A stretch of 64,000 bases of DNA. Origin: Fervidobacterium thailandense (GTDB taxonomy: Bacteria > Thermotogota > Thermotogae > Thermotogales > Fervidobacteriaceae). A program made the translations under genes and the position numbers. This document shows, piece by piece, positions 9,942 to 17,750 of the stretch; position 1 is the first letter of the stretch, and the number at the start of each line of letters is the position of its first letter. The notes beneath the pieces are model-generated. The model ran no database searches and was not told where the DNA came from. It saw nothing but the letters and a program-made list of their open reading frames with translations. The DNA is taken from NCBI RefSeq assembly GCF_001719065.1, contig NZ_LWAF01000003.1, positions 124,001 through 188,000 of the forward strand, read 5' to 3'.

Positions 9942-10912
9942 GACTTTCGCCTCCCGAAGATCGTGGGCTGCGTGTAACGATCGATGACCGGTACAAACGC
10001 GTTCATGAGGAGGATCGACAGCGAAACGCCCTCCGGATAACCTCCAAAGTACCTGATCAACATCGTTATCAAACCACAACCAACACCGAATATCGCCTGC
10101 CCCTTAGGTGTCATTGGTGTGGTCACCATATCGGTTGCCATGAAGAGTGCTCCCAGCATCATACCACCGGCAAGTAGGTGGAAGAGTGGTGTTCCGAATC
10201 TTTCGGGATTCACCATGTACATAATCGACGAGAATACAAAAACAGTACCAAGGTACGTTATCGGTATGACGAGTTTGATCCTGCCCCTGAAAACTAAGTA
10301 CAGGAAACCGATTATCAACAGCAACGCACTCGTTTCACCGATGCAGCCTCCGATGTTTCCAAATAGCAAATCAATGTAAGTAAACTTCTTCATCGCCGAA
10401 CTGAACCCCTCAAGTTTTAAAACAGCAAGAGGTGTTGCAGTTGTCTGAATATCCACGTAAGTTCCGAAGAACTTTCCCAAAGGTGGGTACCAGGTTGTCA
10501 TAGCTGTTGGAAAAGAAACCAACAAGAATACCCTTGCAGCGAGTGCCGGGTTGAATATGTTCTGCCCTAAACCACCGAACGCGTGTTTTACAACAGCGAT
10601 TGCAAATAGTACTCCTATCAACAAAACCCACCAAGGTGTGGCAACACTTACGTTGAGAGCCAGAAGAAGTCCGGTAACCGCTGCACTGCCGTTGGGAACG
10701 AAACCTTTATCTTTTCTCAAAAATCTCATAATGAAGAACTCTAACAACTCAGCACTGATCATTCCTACGATTGATAGGATAAAAGCCTGGAGTCCGAAGA
10801 AGTACGTTGCCGCAACCACGGCTGGTGAAAGCGCTATCAGAACATCTATCATCACACTCGCTGTCGAGTCCGTTGTGCGAACGTGTGGAGCTGGAGATGT
10901 TAGAAGCTTCAT
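9938..10912 (-). CDS. rnfD: RnfD, flavin-carrying membrane subunit of the Rnf complex
   Basis: Multi-pass membrane subunit (324 residues, 8-10 predicted helices), homologous to NqrB. The stretch DIQTTATPLAVL aligns by eye with the family flavinylation motif SGATPL; the likely FMN-bearing residue is Thr160, although the usual Ser-Gly is replaced by Thr-Thr. Other family blocks are GLGQNIFNPALAARVF and MATDMVTTPMTPKGQ. It overlaps both rnfC and rnfG by 4 nt. It probably helps carry electrons across the membrane and drive ion translocation. Confidence 0.94.
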   Translation of the reverse strand: MKLLTSPAPHVRTTDSTASVMIDVLIALSPAVVAATYFFGLQAFILSIVGMISAELLEFFIMRFLRKDKGFVPNGSAAVTGLLLALNVSVATPWWVLLIGVLFAIAVVKHAFGGLGQNIFNPALAARVFLLVSFPTAMTTWYPPLGKFFGTYVDIQTTATPLAVLKLEGFSSAMKKFTYIDLLFGNIGGCIGETSALLLIIGFLYLVFRGRIKLVIPITYLGTVFVFSSIMYMVNPERFGTPLFHLLAGGMMLGALFMATDMVTTPMTPKGQAIFGVGCGLITMLIRYFGGYPEGVSLSILLMNAFVPVIDRYTQPTIFGRRKS

Positions 10913-12225
10913 TTCTTACCACCCCTCAGTGACCTGTAAACCTTCTTTGCAAGTTTTATGGATTTGACGTGTTCAACGTTTGCTGGGCATATATAACTGC
11001 AAGAACCGCACTCGATACAGTCCAGCAGGCCTATTTCCGCTGCCTCGTCGTACTTCTTCTTTCTTGCAAGTAAATCAAGCAAGTAAGGTTGCAAGTTCAT
11101 CGGGCAGACGTGCACGCAGTAGGAGCACCTTATACAGTTTGTTGATTTCCTCTTCTGCTCGGGTATCACCGTAATACCGTTGTTTCCCTTCAGTATAGGT
11201 GTATCAAGCGAGCCAATGGGAATACCCGTCATCGGTCCACCCATGAGTACTTTGATCTCCTCGTAACCGTCCGCAAACCCACCACCGAGGTGCTCGATGA
11301 CCCAAGAGATAGGGGTACCGATCCTGATCCACCAGTTACCACGGTTCTTTACACCTTCGCCAGTTAGCGTCATTCCGCGTTCAATCAACGGTTTTCTGTC
11401 CACCACCGCTTCCTTTATCGCCAAGACGGTACCAACGTTCTGAACGAGTACGCCAACATCGGCCGGTAGACCACCGCTTGGCACTTCCCTACCGGTGATG
11501 AACTTTATGAGTTGCTTTTCGGCCCCCATTGGATACCTCGTCGGTAGTGGAACAACTTCCACGGAATTCTTCCACTTTTTGCTGAGCAGTTCTATCGCAT
11601 CTTGTTTGTTCGTTTCAATCCCAATGTACACGTTTTTCACGTTCAGTATCTTTCTCACTATTTCAACACCAATTAGTATCTCATCGGCCTTTTCGAGCAT
11701 CGTTCGGTGATCGATGGTAAGGTACGGTTCGCACTCCGCACCGTTCAGTATGAGCGTATCGACGGGCTTAGGAGGATTTAGTTTCACGTGTGTTGGAAAC
11801 ATCGCACCACCCAGTCCAACAATGCCGGCTAATTTAACCAGCTCGATCAATTCTTCTTTTGTTGCACGATCAAAATCAACTTTAGGTAAGAGTTCCCATT
11901 CATCTTCTCCCGTTCGCTCTATCACGACGGCTTCAACCATCGCACCGTGAACTGAACTGCTCACCTTCGTTACTGCTGTTACCTTACCGGTTACCGGTGA
12001 ATGAACGTAAGCCGATATCGGACCTTGAGGTTCGCCGATCACCTGACCGGTTTTCACTTCCTGCCCCACTTCAACTACCGGTTTTGCCGGCGCGCCGGCG
12101 TGCTGTTGCATGTAGACCACTACCTTATCCGGTAACGGAGCCACCTTGATAGGCTCACTACTTGTCAGTTTTTTCTCCGGAGGATGGACACCTCCCTTGA
12201 CTCTCTTAAACGCCAGCAGATTCAC
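10909..12225 (-). CDS. rnfC: RnfC, peripheral NADH/Fe-S subunit of the Rnf complex
   Basis: Cytoplasm-facing electron-transfer subunit (438 residues). The N-terminus FKRVKGGVHPPEKK is typical of RnfC. An FMN/NAD-binding, Nqo1-like domain follows (LVGLGGAMFPTHVKL and LNGAECEPYLT blocks). Two [4Fe-4S] motifs lie at the C-terminus: Cys364/367/370/374 and Cys403/406/409/413. I place the start at GTG 12225, because GGAGGT lies 5 nt before it; the in-frame GTG at 12234 overlaps that ribosome site. It is the first gene of rnfCDGEA. The 46-nt gap to the upstream gene shows no convincing promoter or terminator, so transcription may continue from the flagellar genes. Confidence 0.95.
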   Translation of the reverse strand: MNLLAFKRVKGGVHPPEKKLTSSEPIKVAPLPDKVVVYMQQHAGAPAKPVVEVGQEVKTGQVIGEPQGPISAYVHSPVTGKVTAVTKVSSSVHGAMVEAVVIERTGEDEWELLPKVDFDRATKEELIELVKLAGIVGLGGAMFPTHVKLNPPKPVDTLILNGAECEPYLTIDHRTMLEKADEILIGVEIVRKILNVKNVYIGIETNKQDAIELLSKKWKNSVEVVPLPTRYPMGAEKQLIKFITGREVPSGGLPADVGVLVQNVGTVLAIKEAVVDRKPLIERGMTLTGEGVKNRGNWWIRIGTPISWVIEHLGGGFADGYEEIKVLMGGPMTGIPIGSLDTPILKGNNGITVIPEQKRKSTNCIRCSYCVHVCPMNLQPYLLDLLARKKKYDEAAEIGLLDCIECGSCSYICPANVEHVKSIKLAKKVYRSLRGGKK

Positions 12226-12271
12226 ACACCACACCTCCCAACAACAACGTCCACCACATTGAATTGTGAAA

Positions 12272-13084
12272 TCACGTTTTGGTTACCACATGGTACACAA
12301 ATCTGTCACCGTATCGGAAAACAACTATGTTCACCAACCTCTGAAACCTAACACCGTACTTCACAACTTCCGGATCAAGGAAAATAGTTAAGTAACCTTT
12401 AGGATTGATCTTCATCATTTTAACATGTTCCAGAGGAACGTACTTGTAGTAGCCGTAAAATTTTAGACTTGAAATGTCGTATTTTGTTTTCAAAGATTTT
12501 AAAGTATCTAAGATAACGTGCCGTTCGACAAAATCTTCCGGCTTTCGCAGAACTGTGTAAATTAGCTCTATCTTCGGATTCGTGTTCACAATCACTCGTT
12601 CATTAACTATTCTACAACGAGCCTCGCGTGTTTTTAAATTAAAAGATGTATCATTTTTGTGAAAAATTGGATTTTCAACCTCAAGATTCACCTTGAGCAC
12701 GTTCGGCTCGAATCCACTCGAACCTTTTTCGTAGAAATTGAGGCCACATTCGAACTTGAAATCGAACTGCTGTATCTCTCTACAGCTAAAACTCTCATCA
12801 AAATCCAGGCTACGGACGGAAAGGTCTGATACGGAAGGTTGAGCAAGCTCACGAACATTTACGTACGACTCTTTGCTCAGGCCAGCTTCGCGGATTTCTG
12901 GATGAAGATCCCCGGAAGAGGAAACTCCCAAACTAAATTCGGACATCGACAGGGAGCTTACGGAAGGTTGGAGACACGGTTGGATGGAGAAAACTCGGGA
13001 TCCCAGCGCTAGATCGACACTATTGTATTTCAAAAAGCCAAGTTCCATTCTCAGCGTTTCGATTATTTCTCTTGCGATTCGCAT
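12272..13084 (-). CDS. Uncharacterised protein, flagellar/rnf junction
   Basis: I do not recognise this 270-residue protein. It has no signal peptide or transmembrane segment. Residues 30-105 are serine-rich and contain two similar stretches (QPSVSSLSMSEFSL and QPSVSDLSVRSLDF), backed by a repeated 12-base DNA motif, TACGGAAGGTTG. The C-terminal half (about 155-270) looks like a compact alpha/beta domain ending in VFRYGDRFVYHVVTKT. It overlaps the upstream unknown gene by 22 nt, so it belongs to the fliA transcription unit. A role in motility or surface assembly is inferred only from position. Confidence 0.7.
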   Translation of the reverse strand: MRIAREIIETLRMELGFLKYNSVDLALGSRVFSIQPCLQPSVSSLSMSEFSLGVSSSGDLHPEIREAGLSKESYVNVRELAQPSVSDLSVRSLDFDESFSCREIQQFDFKFECGLNFYEKGSSGFEPNVLKVNLEVENPIFHKNDTSFNLKTREARCRIVNERVIVNTNPKIELIYTVLRKPEDFVERHVILDTLKSLKTKYDISSLKFYGYYKYVPLEHVKMMKINPKGYLTIFLDPEVVKYGVRFQRLVNIVVFRYGDRFVYHVVTKT

Positions 13085-13551
13085 ACGTACTCCAACGCTC
13101 TCTCGATCCTATCAAACGGCTCAAGAATGTCGATCTTCGAACTGAGTTCGCGTATCTTTTCTATCACCGTATCATCGAGTTTGAAGTTCTCCGAAACCAT
13201 AAGTTTCAAGCTCATGCCCGAAAGATTGATGATAGCTTCCGAGGCTTCCCTTTTCTCGGCCACACCTTGTGGCAAAGCACTCACGTAGACGATGTTCTTA
13301 TCAAAAAGCAGATTTGGATCCTGTACCAGGATCACCTCGGGACGGCTCTCACTTTTTTGGATAAGCCCTTTGGCAATGATCTCGACGTGTAGATAGTACT
13401 CGAGTGAGCTACCGTAGATAATTTCCTGCAACCTCGTCGGAGTAACGGGTTCGGAGTACTTAAACTCGACGGGAATCCCAATATCGTTCACAACCAAGAA
13501 CCCACCAAGGTGTTTGTTATCTATCTTCGTAACAGCTAAGTAACCTATCAT
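13063..13551 (-). CDS. Conserved hypothetical protein in fliA operon
   Basis: 162 residues, soluble and acidic. The N-terminal block (GGFLVVNDIGIPVEFKYSEP, then TRLQEIIYGSSLEYYLHVEI) resembles an uncharacterised bacterial family that I recall seeing annotated only as hypothetical; this recognition is from memory and untested. The C-terminal part (about 110-160) is helical. It overlaps the gene on each side (4 nt and 22 nt), so the three unknown genes and fliA are almost certainly co-translated. No catalytic motif is evident. Confidence 0.75.
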   Translation of the reverse strand: MIGYLAVTKIDNKHLGGFLVVNDIGIPVEFKYSEPVTPTRLQEIIYGSSLEYYLHVEIIAKGLIQKSESRPEVILVQDPNLLFDKNIVYVSALPQGVAEKREASEAIINLSGMSLKLMVSENFKLDDTVIEKIRELSSKIDILEPFDRIERALEYVCESQEK

Positions 13552-13868
13552 ACTCTCACATCCAAAATGTGGGAGCTATTCTGGGAAACGACCTCTTCTT
13601 TGGACCTTTCTTTACCTTGTCGAGACGAGTACGCAGCTGTGTACCCCTGGCTTCGACCGTCGGTAGCGGTTCTCGTCCTCTTGTCTTGTGAGCGTTCCAC
13701 GTTTCTGGGAGCGTTCATCTCCTCTTGTGCACGCTTGGCCACCTGCTGTGCGCTGTGCGCTATCGCCGCCTGCGCCATGTACTGCTGAAGGCTCGATATG
13801 TGTGAAGACTCATGGCTTACACGAAGCACGATCGTCTGATTCTGAATACCACTCACCGGTTCGACCAC
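13548..13868 (-). CDS. Small hypothetical protein following fliA
   Basis: A 106-residue, strongly charged, Gln/Ser/Arg-rich protein with no hydrophobic segment. A helical N-terminal half (SSLQQYMAQAAIAHSAQQVA, about 26-50) precedes a low-complexity basic tail. The start GTG at 13868 is 9 nt after GAGGAG, which lies at the end of fliA; only 6 nt separate it from the fliA stop. It overlaps the next gene by 4 nt. The position directly behind the flagellar sigma factor would suit a small regulator or export-related factor, but it does not show a recognisable FlgM motif. The function is unknown. Confidence 0.65.
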   Translation of the reverse strand: MVEPVSGIQNQTIVLRVSHESSHISSLQQYMAQAAIAHSAQQVAKRAQEEMNAPRNVERSQDKRTRTATDGRSQGYTAAYSSRQGKERSKEEVVSQNSSHILDVRV

Positions 13869-13874
13869 GTTTCA

Positions 13875-14567
13875 TCACTCCTCAAGCATCCTCCTAAGCT
13901 TGGAGAGAACGATGGTTAACAACTGCGAAACCCGAGACTCCGTTACACCCAAGACCGCTGCGATTTCCTTCAGGGATAGTTCGTGCTCAAATCGCAAACT
14001 CAGTATTATCTTTTCTCGGTCGCTCAATTTATTTATCGACTCTCTAAGTTTTTCGTAAAGTAATTCTTTCTTAACCTTTTCTCTGACATCGTCCTCGCTG
14101 CTGACTTGAAACTCGAGTACATCACCCGACCTCACGTCAATAAGGTAGCTGTCTAAGCTCAGAAATTGTTTGACTTGCAAGTCCGAATAAAGACTCTTGA
14201 CCTCATCGACGGTTAGGTCTAAAGCATCGGCTAATTCCTCAAACGTTGGAAATTTACCGTTCTCTTCGTGGAACTTTAATATCGCCGCCTCGAGTTTTTT
14301 AATCTCTTGACGTACGGTTTTGGGTAAAAAATCGAGTTTCCTGAGATAATCGAGCATCGCTCCCCTTATCCTCGTGTAGGCATAGGTTTTAAAAGACGCT
14401 CCCATCTTCGGATTGTATTTTTCCACAGTCTGCAGGAGAGCGATGACTCCCTCCTGTATCAGGTCATCCAATTCGACGTTGTACGGTAACGTGATTTTAA
14501 GATCCCTGGCCAGCTTTACAATCAGTGGCAAGTATTCCTTGACTATGCGTTCCTTATCTACTATCAA
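13875..14567 (-). CDS. fliA: Flagellar/motility sigma factor (sigma-28, FliA/WhiG family)
   Basis: Alternative sigma factor directing RNA polymerase to late flagellar and chemotaxis promoters. The 230 residues include region 2 (DLIQEGVIALLQTVEKYNP, then KTYAYTRIRGAMLDYLR, about 37-75), region 3 (about 90-140) and region 4 with a helix-turn-helix (SLKEIAAVLGVTESRVSQ, about 195-215). Region 1 is absent, as usual for this class. It overlaps cheD by 4 nt (ATGA). It lies after cheC-cheD and before three small unknown genes. I do not see an obvious flgM anti-sigma gene in the window. Confidence 0.95.
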   Translation of the reverse strand: MIVDKERIVKEYLPLIVKLARDLKITLPYNVELDDLIQEGVIALLQTVEKYNPKMGASFKTYAYTRIRGAMLDYLRKLDFLPKTVRQEIKKLEAAILKFHEENGKFPTFEELADALDLTVDEVKSLYSDLQVKQFLSLDSYLIDVRSGDVLEFQVSSEDDVREKVKKELLYEKLRESINKLSDREKIILSLRFEHELSLKEIAAVLGVTESRVSQLLTIVLSKLRRMLEE

Positions 14568-15052
14568 ATCTCGATGACCTCCACACTGTCTCCGGTCTTG
14601 ACCTTTCTAATGAGCAATTTTCCACTTTCTATGTCGTATTCAATACTTCGAGCCTTGTTTCCGCCGGTATCTTCCGCCAAAAGTTTTATACCGTGTCGTT
14701 GGAGCGCCTTTTTCACAGCTTCCACATTTCTTGCACCAATGTCCATCGCAGACTGGAACATGGAGGCTCCTCCCGCAATTTTAGCCTCGAGTTTACCACG
14801 TTGGGCACCAAGTTCTATGAGCTTTTCAACGACAATGTCTATTCCCGTATCCGCGAATTTACCCGGCGTATTCGTCGGCTTTCCACCGCTGTCCGGCAAC
14901 ATCACGTGAACCATGCCACCAACCCGAGCTATCGGGTCCCGAATGCAAACCCCCACACAAGAACCAAGGCCGAGGGTAACCAAGATCGCTGGATTTCTCT
15001 CCACAGCGTATTCACCGATGCCAATTATAACCTTCTTCTTCACGGACATCAC
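14564..15052 (-). CDS. cheD: CheD, chemoreceptor glutamine deamidase
   Basis: Deamidates glutamines on methyl-accepting chemotaxis proteins and partners with CheC in adaptation. 162 residues. The catalytic Cys32 is in LGLGSCVGVCIRD and the active-site His49 in GGMVHVMLPD, which matches the Cys-His pair of T. maritima CheD. The GGASMF and ARNVEAVKKAL blocks are also typical. The first codon is GTG 15052 or ATG 15049, both overlapping the cheC stop. Two chemoreceptor genes elsewhere in the window are possible targets. Confidence 0.95.
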   Translation of the reverse strand: MMSVKKKVIIGIGEYAVERNPAILVTLGLGSCVGVCIRDPIARVGGMVHVMLPDSGGKPTNTPGKFADTGIDIVVEKLIELGAQRGKLEAKIAGGASMFQSAMDIGARNVEAVKKALQRHGIKLLAEDTGGNKARSIEYDIESGKLLIRKVKTGDSVEVIEI

Positions 15053-15663
15053 ATCCCCAACGCCTTGAGAAGTTTCTCAAGAGATTCGACCGAAGGAATG
15101 AGTAATAGGTAACCTGTCAGTTCCTGTTCTACACCTTCGATCTCTATCTTAGTCTCGACAAGCATGATGTTTTCCTCACCAGCGATCGCCATCGGAAGCG
15201 ATAACTCTGAAACGACTGCACTTATCATATCTATCGTCAACTCTGGAGGATCTGGGTTAACGAACAACCCAGTGAACCCGGCAAGAGCGGTGATGTACGA
15301 ACCACACATGATGTTACCAATCTCCTTCATCATGGAGCTGGTGAACTCATCCAACTCGGTGATATCAGCAGGCTCCATTCCTGTCAAAATCCGCGAAATG
15401 GTCTTTACCACGTTAGGTTCGAAGATCAAGACGATCTCACCGGTTAAATCCTCTTTAAGCGGCATCTTTACGGCACAAATTATTTCCTCCGGATTGTCGA
15501 AGAGGAACGGAATTTTCGATATCGGGATCACTTTCACCTGTGGAACGGATATGTCCACCTTTTTATCGAGCATAGTTGAGAGTGCCGTTGCCGCATTCCC
15601 GGTTCCTATGTTTCCCACTTCTTTTATAGCGTCCAGTTGCGCGGGTCCCAGCTTTTCGAGCAT
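15049..15663 (-). CDS. cheC: CheC, CheY-P phosphatase
   Basis: Chemotaxis phosphatase that dephosphorylates CheY-P and binds CheD. 204 residues with two copies of the phosphatase signature (E-x3-N): EVGNIGTGNAATAL near residues 14-27 and EIGNIMCGSYITAL near 112-125. Because both are present it belongs to the CheC rather than the CheX type. The start is ATG 15663, 7 nt after GGAGG; a GTG lies one codon upstream. It is co-directional with the PilZ genes (28 nt) and overlaps cheD. Confidence 0.95.
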   Translation of the reverse strand: MLEKLGPAQLDAIKEVGNIGTGNAATALSTMLDKKVDISVPQVKVIPISKIPFLFDNPEEIICAVKMPLKEDLTGEIVLIFEPNVVKTISRILTGMEPADITELDEFTSSMMKEIGNIMCGSYITALAGFTGLFVNPDPPELTIDMISAVVSELSLPMAIAGEENIMLVETKIEIEGVEQELTGYLLLIPSVESLEKLLKALGM

Positions 15664-15691
15664 CACATTCCCTCCTTCTCACACTCACGGG

Positions 15692-16363
15692 TCATCTCTT
15701 AACGTTTCTCATCTTCAACTCTTTTTGGAAAATGAAGCGCACAAGCTTTGTCTCAAGTTGTGCGGGTAAATCCAGGAATTGCGTTCCGAAGACGAACCCA
15801 TCCTCCACCATCGGATCCTCACGAACTACTTTAGTCTTCTGTTTAACGAGCGCCAAGTTTTCTTCAAAAGTTAAGTCTACATAAATTATATCACCAGGAT
15901 TCAAATGTTTCTTCGTTACGATCAACATACCCCCGGCACTAACGTTCCTTGTTGTAAAGGGAAAGGATTCGGCATCTTCCTCCGGACTTAAGTACAACCT
16001 TCCTTCCAAGTACAGCGGTATCCTCACAAACTTCCTTCTTTCGGTTTTACGAACTTCATCCGGGAAAGGCACGGGGATAACGTACATGTTGTCAAGTTTC
16101 ACAACGCCCAGAGAAATTGTGTCGAACTCGTAAATGGAGGACCTATCAAAGACGTTGACGTTCATGCGAACACCCTTGGGGATGGGGACAAACCTACCTT
16201 TATACGAAGGTATTGAGAGGAATAGTATTTTCCTCCCGAAATCGATGTCGGAGATGTTGGTTTTGAAACTTCCTTCAAGTTCACGCACCATCGTAATGTT
16301 TATCACGGCTGGTAATCCAACTTTCAGAACTTTCTGCGCATCCACCAACTCGACGTACGCCAT
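15692..16363 (-). CDS. PilZ-domain protein, YcgR-like c-di-GMP receptor
   Basis: Predicted c-di-GMP-binding motility regulator of 223 residues. An N-terminal YcgR-like beta domain (about 1-100) precedes a PilZ domain that shows the ligand motif RRKFVR (Arg110 to Arg114) and NVSAGG (140-145), so binding residues are intact. YcgR homologues slow or bias the flagellar motor when c-di-GMP rises. It shares one base with the upstream PilZ gene (TGATG). The only visible c-di-GMP enzyme in the window is the HD-GYP protein at 53368-55002. Confidence 0.88.
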   Translation of the reverse strand: MAYVELVDAQKVLKVGLPAVINITMVRELEGSFKTNISDIDFGRKILFLSIPSYKGRFVPIPKGVRMNVNVFDRSSIYEFDTISLGVVKLDNMYVIPVPFPDEVRKTERRKFVRIPLYLEGRLYLSPEEDAESFPFTTRNVSAGGMLIVTKKHLNPGDIIYVDLTFEENLALVKQKTKVVREDPMVEDGFVFGTQFLDLPAQLETKLVRFIFQKELKMRNVKR

Positions 16364-16917
16364 CAGAGCTTCTCCCCTAAGAGTTCGTATGTTTTCGAAA
16401 CCGTTGACCAGGATTCACTCGGTTGAGGGATGTACGCACCGAATCTGTAACATTCCTCTTCCTCAACGTACCACATTACTTGAACAGTCTCGAAGGTTCC
16501 TCTGGAGGTGAGCTCCAAACGGAGCATTTCTCTAAGGTTCGGTTTGTACTCCGTGATAACTTGGCATCCATTTTCGGACACATCGATGATGACACCCCTG
16601 AAACCGGCAACTTTGCACGGCTCGAACGAGACGTACCGAGGCTTTGAACGCCGCTGCAAAATACCGGCCTTCTCGAATACCTCGTACGAGTATTCGTCCC
16701 CATCGGAGGCCTTCAGTTTTCCAACCAAGGTCACAACGTAACCTTCTATCGGAAGGTCAACCCTGATTACCTCGGGTATTTCATCAAACGAAAGAAAGCT
16801 GAGTGTAAAACGTCTTCCAGTCAAACCTTTGAATCGCACGGAAAGTTCAGAATCCTTGCCGTAAGCTCTCAATATTGCGTTGCGCAAGTTCGTGTTTATG
16901 TAATCCTCGATCGTCAC
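16363..16917 (-). CDS. Second PilZ-domain protein
   Basis: 184 residues in the same two-part layout as the following gene but shorter: an N-terminal beta domain (about 20-85), then a PilZ domain with RRSKPR (Arg90 to Arg94) and DVSENG (112-117), which fit RxxxR and (D/N)xSxxG. Both c-di-GMP contact motifs are thus present. The C-terminus is more divergent than in the neighbouring protein. It overlaps flhG by 4 nt. Two consecutive PilZ genes inside the flhG-cheC interval suggest duplication followed by divergence, perhaps one acting on the motor and one on FlhF/FlhG. That division is inference. Confidence 0.8.
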   Translation of the reverse strand: MTIEDYINTNLRNAILRAYGKDSELSVRFKGLTGRRFTLSFLSFDEIPEVIRVDLPIEGYVVTLVGKLKASDGDEYSYEVFEKAGILQRRSKPRYVSFEPCKVAGFRGVIIDVSENGCQVITEYKPNLREMLRLELTSRGTFETVQVMWYVEEEECYRFGAYIPQPSESWSTVSKTYELLGEKL

Positions 16918-17750
16918 ACCCTATCACCCCTGAAGAACCTCACGAACTTTTCGATAAGTCCTTCGCGATCCTTGGGTACCACGGGTTCTTTAATTAGTAT
17001 GGAAACAATGCGTCGGATGGAAAATGAGGGCTGTATACTCCTGTACTGCTTTACGAACAGTACCCTCTCACGAACACTTCGCTCAACACCGGGATGCTCT
17101 TTTATCAAAGTCATCGACGAGACCCTGTTGTTGAGAAACCGTTCGGAGACTTCGGCAAAACGTTCCAGCAGTTTGGTTGCTTCCTTGACGTCCTGGACCA
17201 TATTCGCCACCAGGTGGATACTTTCACCGGATATACCTTTCAACGACAGGAGCTTGACCATCGTGTAGGTATTGACAACGGAAGTTGGCTCAGTTGTTGT
17301 GACCACGAGGAAATCGTCCACGAGTGCAAGGAACGGCATGTAACTTTCGTTGAATCCCGGTGGCATGTCCATAACAACGATGTCGTAATTCTCAAGCAAC
17401 TTTAGAAAATGTGTTGTGAAATCCCTGATGATGAAATCGTTCGCCATAAGTAGGTCCGACACGTCTCCACCGAGGGAGATCAAGTCCAAGCCGTGTTCCG
17501 TTTGTGTGATTAGTTCTTCCACAGTACACTTGTGGTTGACAAAGTCCTTTATGCTATACTTTGGATACACACCAAGGATTATGTCCGAGTTGGTAAATCC
17601 CACATCCGTATCGAGCAATAATGTCCTTCGCCCTATCTCGGCAAAGACAGCGGCCAGATTTGCGGCTATTAGAGTCTTTCCAACGCCACCCTTACCACTG
17701 ACTACGGCAACAACTTGACTCGTCTTCAAGTTACTGGCCTGACTTAGCAT
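16914..17750 (-). CDS. flhG: FlhG/FleN (YlxH), MinD-like flagellar number ATPase
   Basis: ParA/MinD-type ATPase that works with the GTPase FlhF to control flagellar number and placement. 278 residues with the deviant Walker A KGGVGKT (20-26), DTDVGFTN (switch I) and VVMDMPPGF (Walker B). The N-terminus SQASNLK resembles the DQAxxLR motif that stimulates FlhF. The start lies within flhF, giving a 20-nt overlap and probable translational coupling. It sits upstream of the PilZ pair. Confidence 0.93.
   Translation of the reverse strand: MLSQASNLKTSQVVAVVSGKGGVGKTLIAANLAAVFAEIGRRTLLLDTDVGFTNSDIILGVYPKYSIKDFVNHKCTVEELITQTEHGLDLISLGGDVSDLLMANDFIIRDFTTHFLKLLENYDIVVMDMPPGFNESYMPFLALVDDFLVVTTTEPTSVVNTYTMVKLLSLKGISGESIHLVANMVQDVKEATKLLERFAEVSERFLNNRVSSMTLIKEHPGVERSVRERVLFVKQYRSIQPSFSIRRIVSILIKEPVVPKDREGLIEKFVRFFRGDRV

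Noticed and set aside
9942-10079. N-terminal extension of rnfG by 46 codons
   Set aside because: It lies inside rnfD in another frame, has no ribosome site, and its composition is unlike RnfG; the ATGA overlap at 9941 is the normal start.
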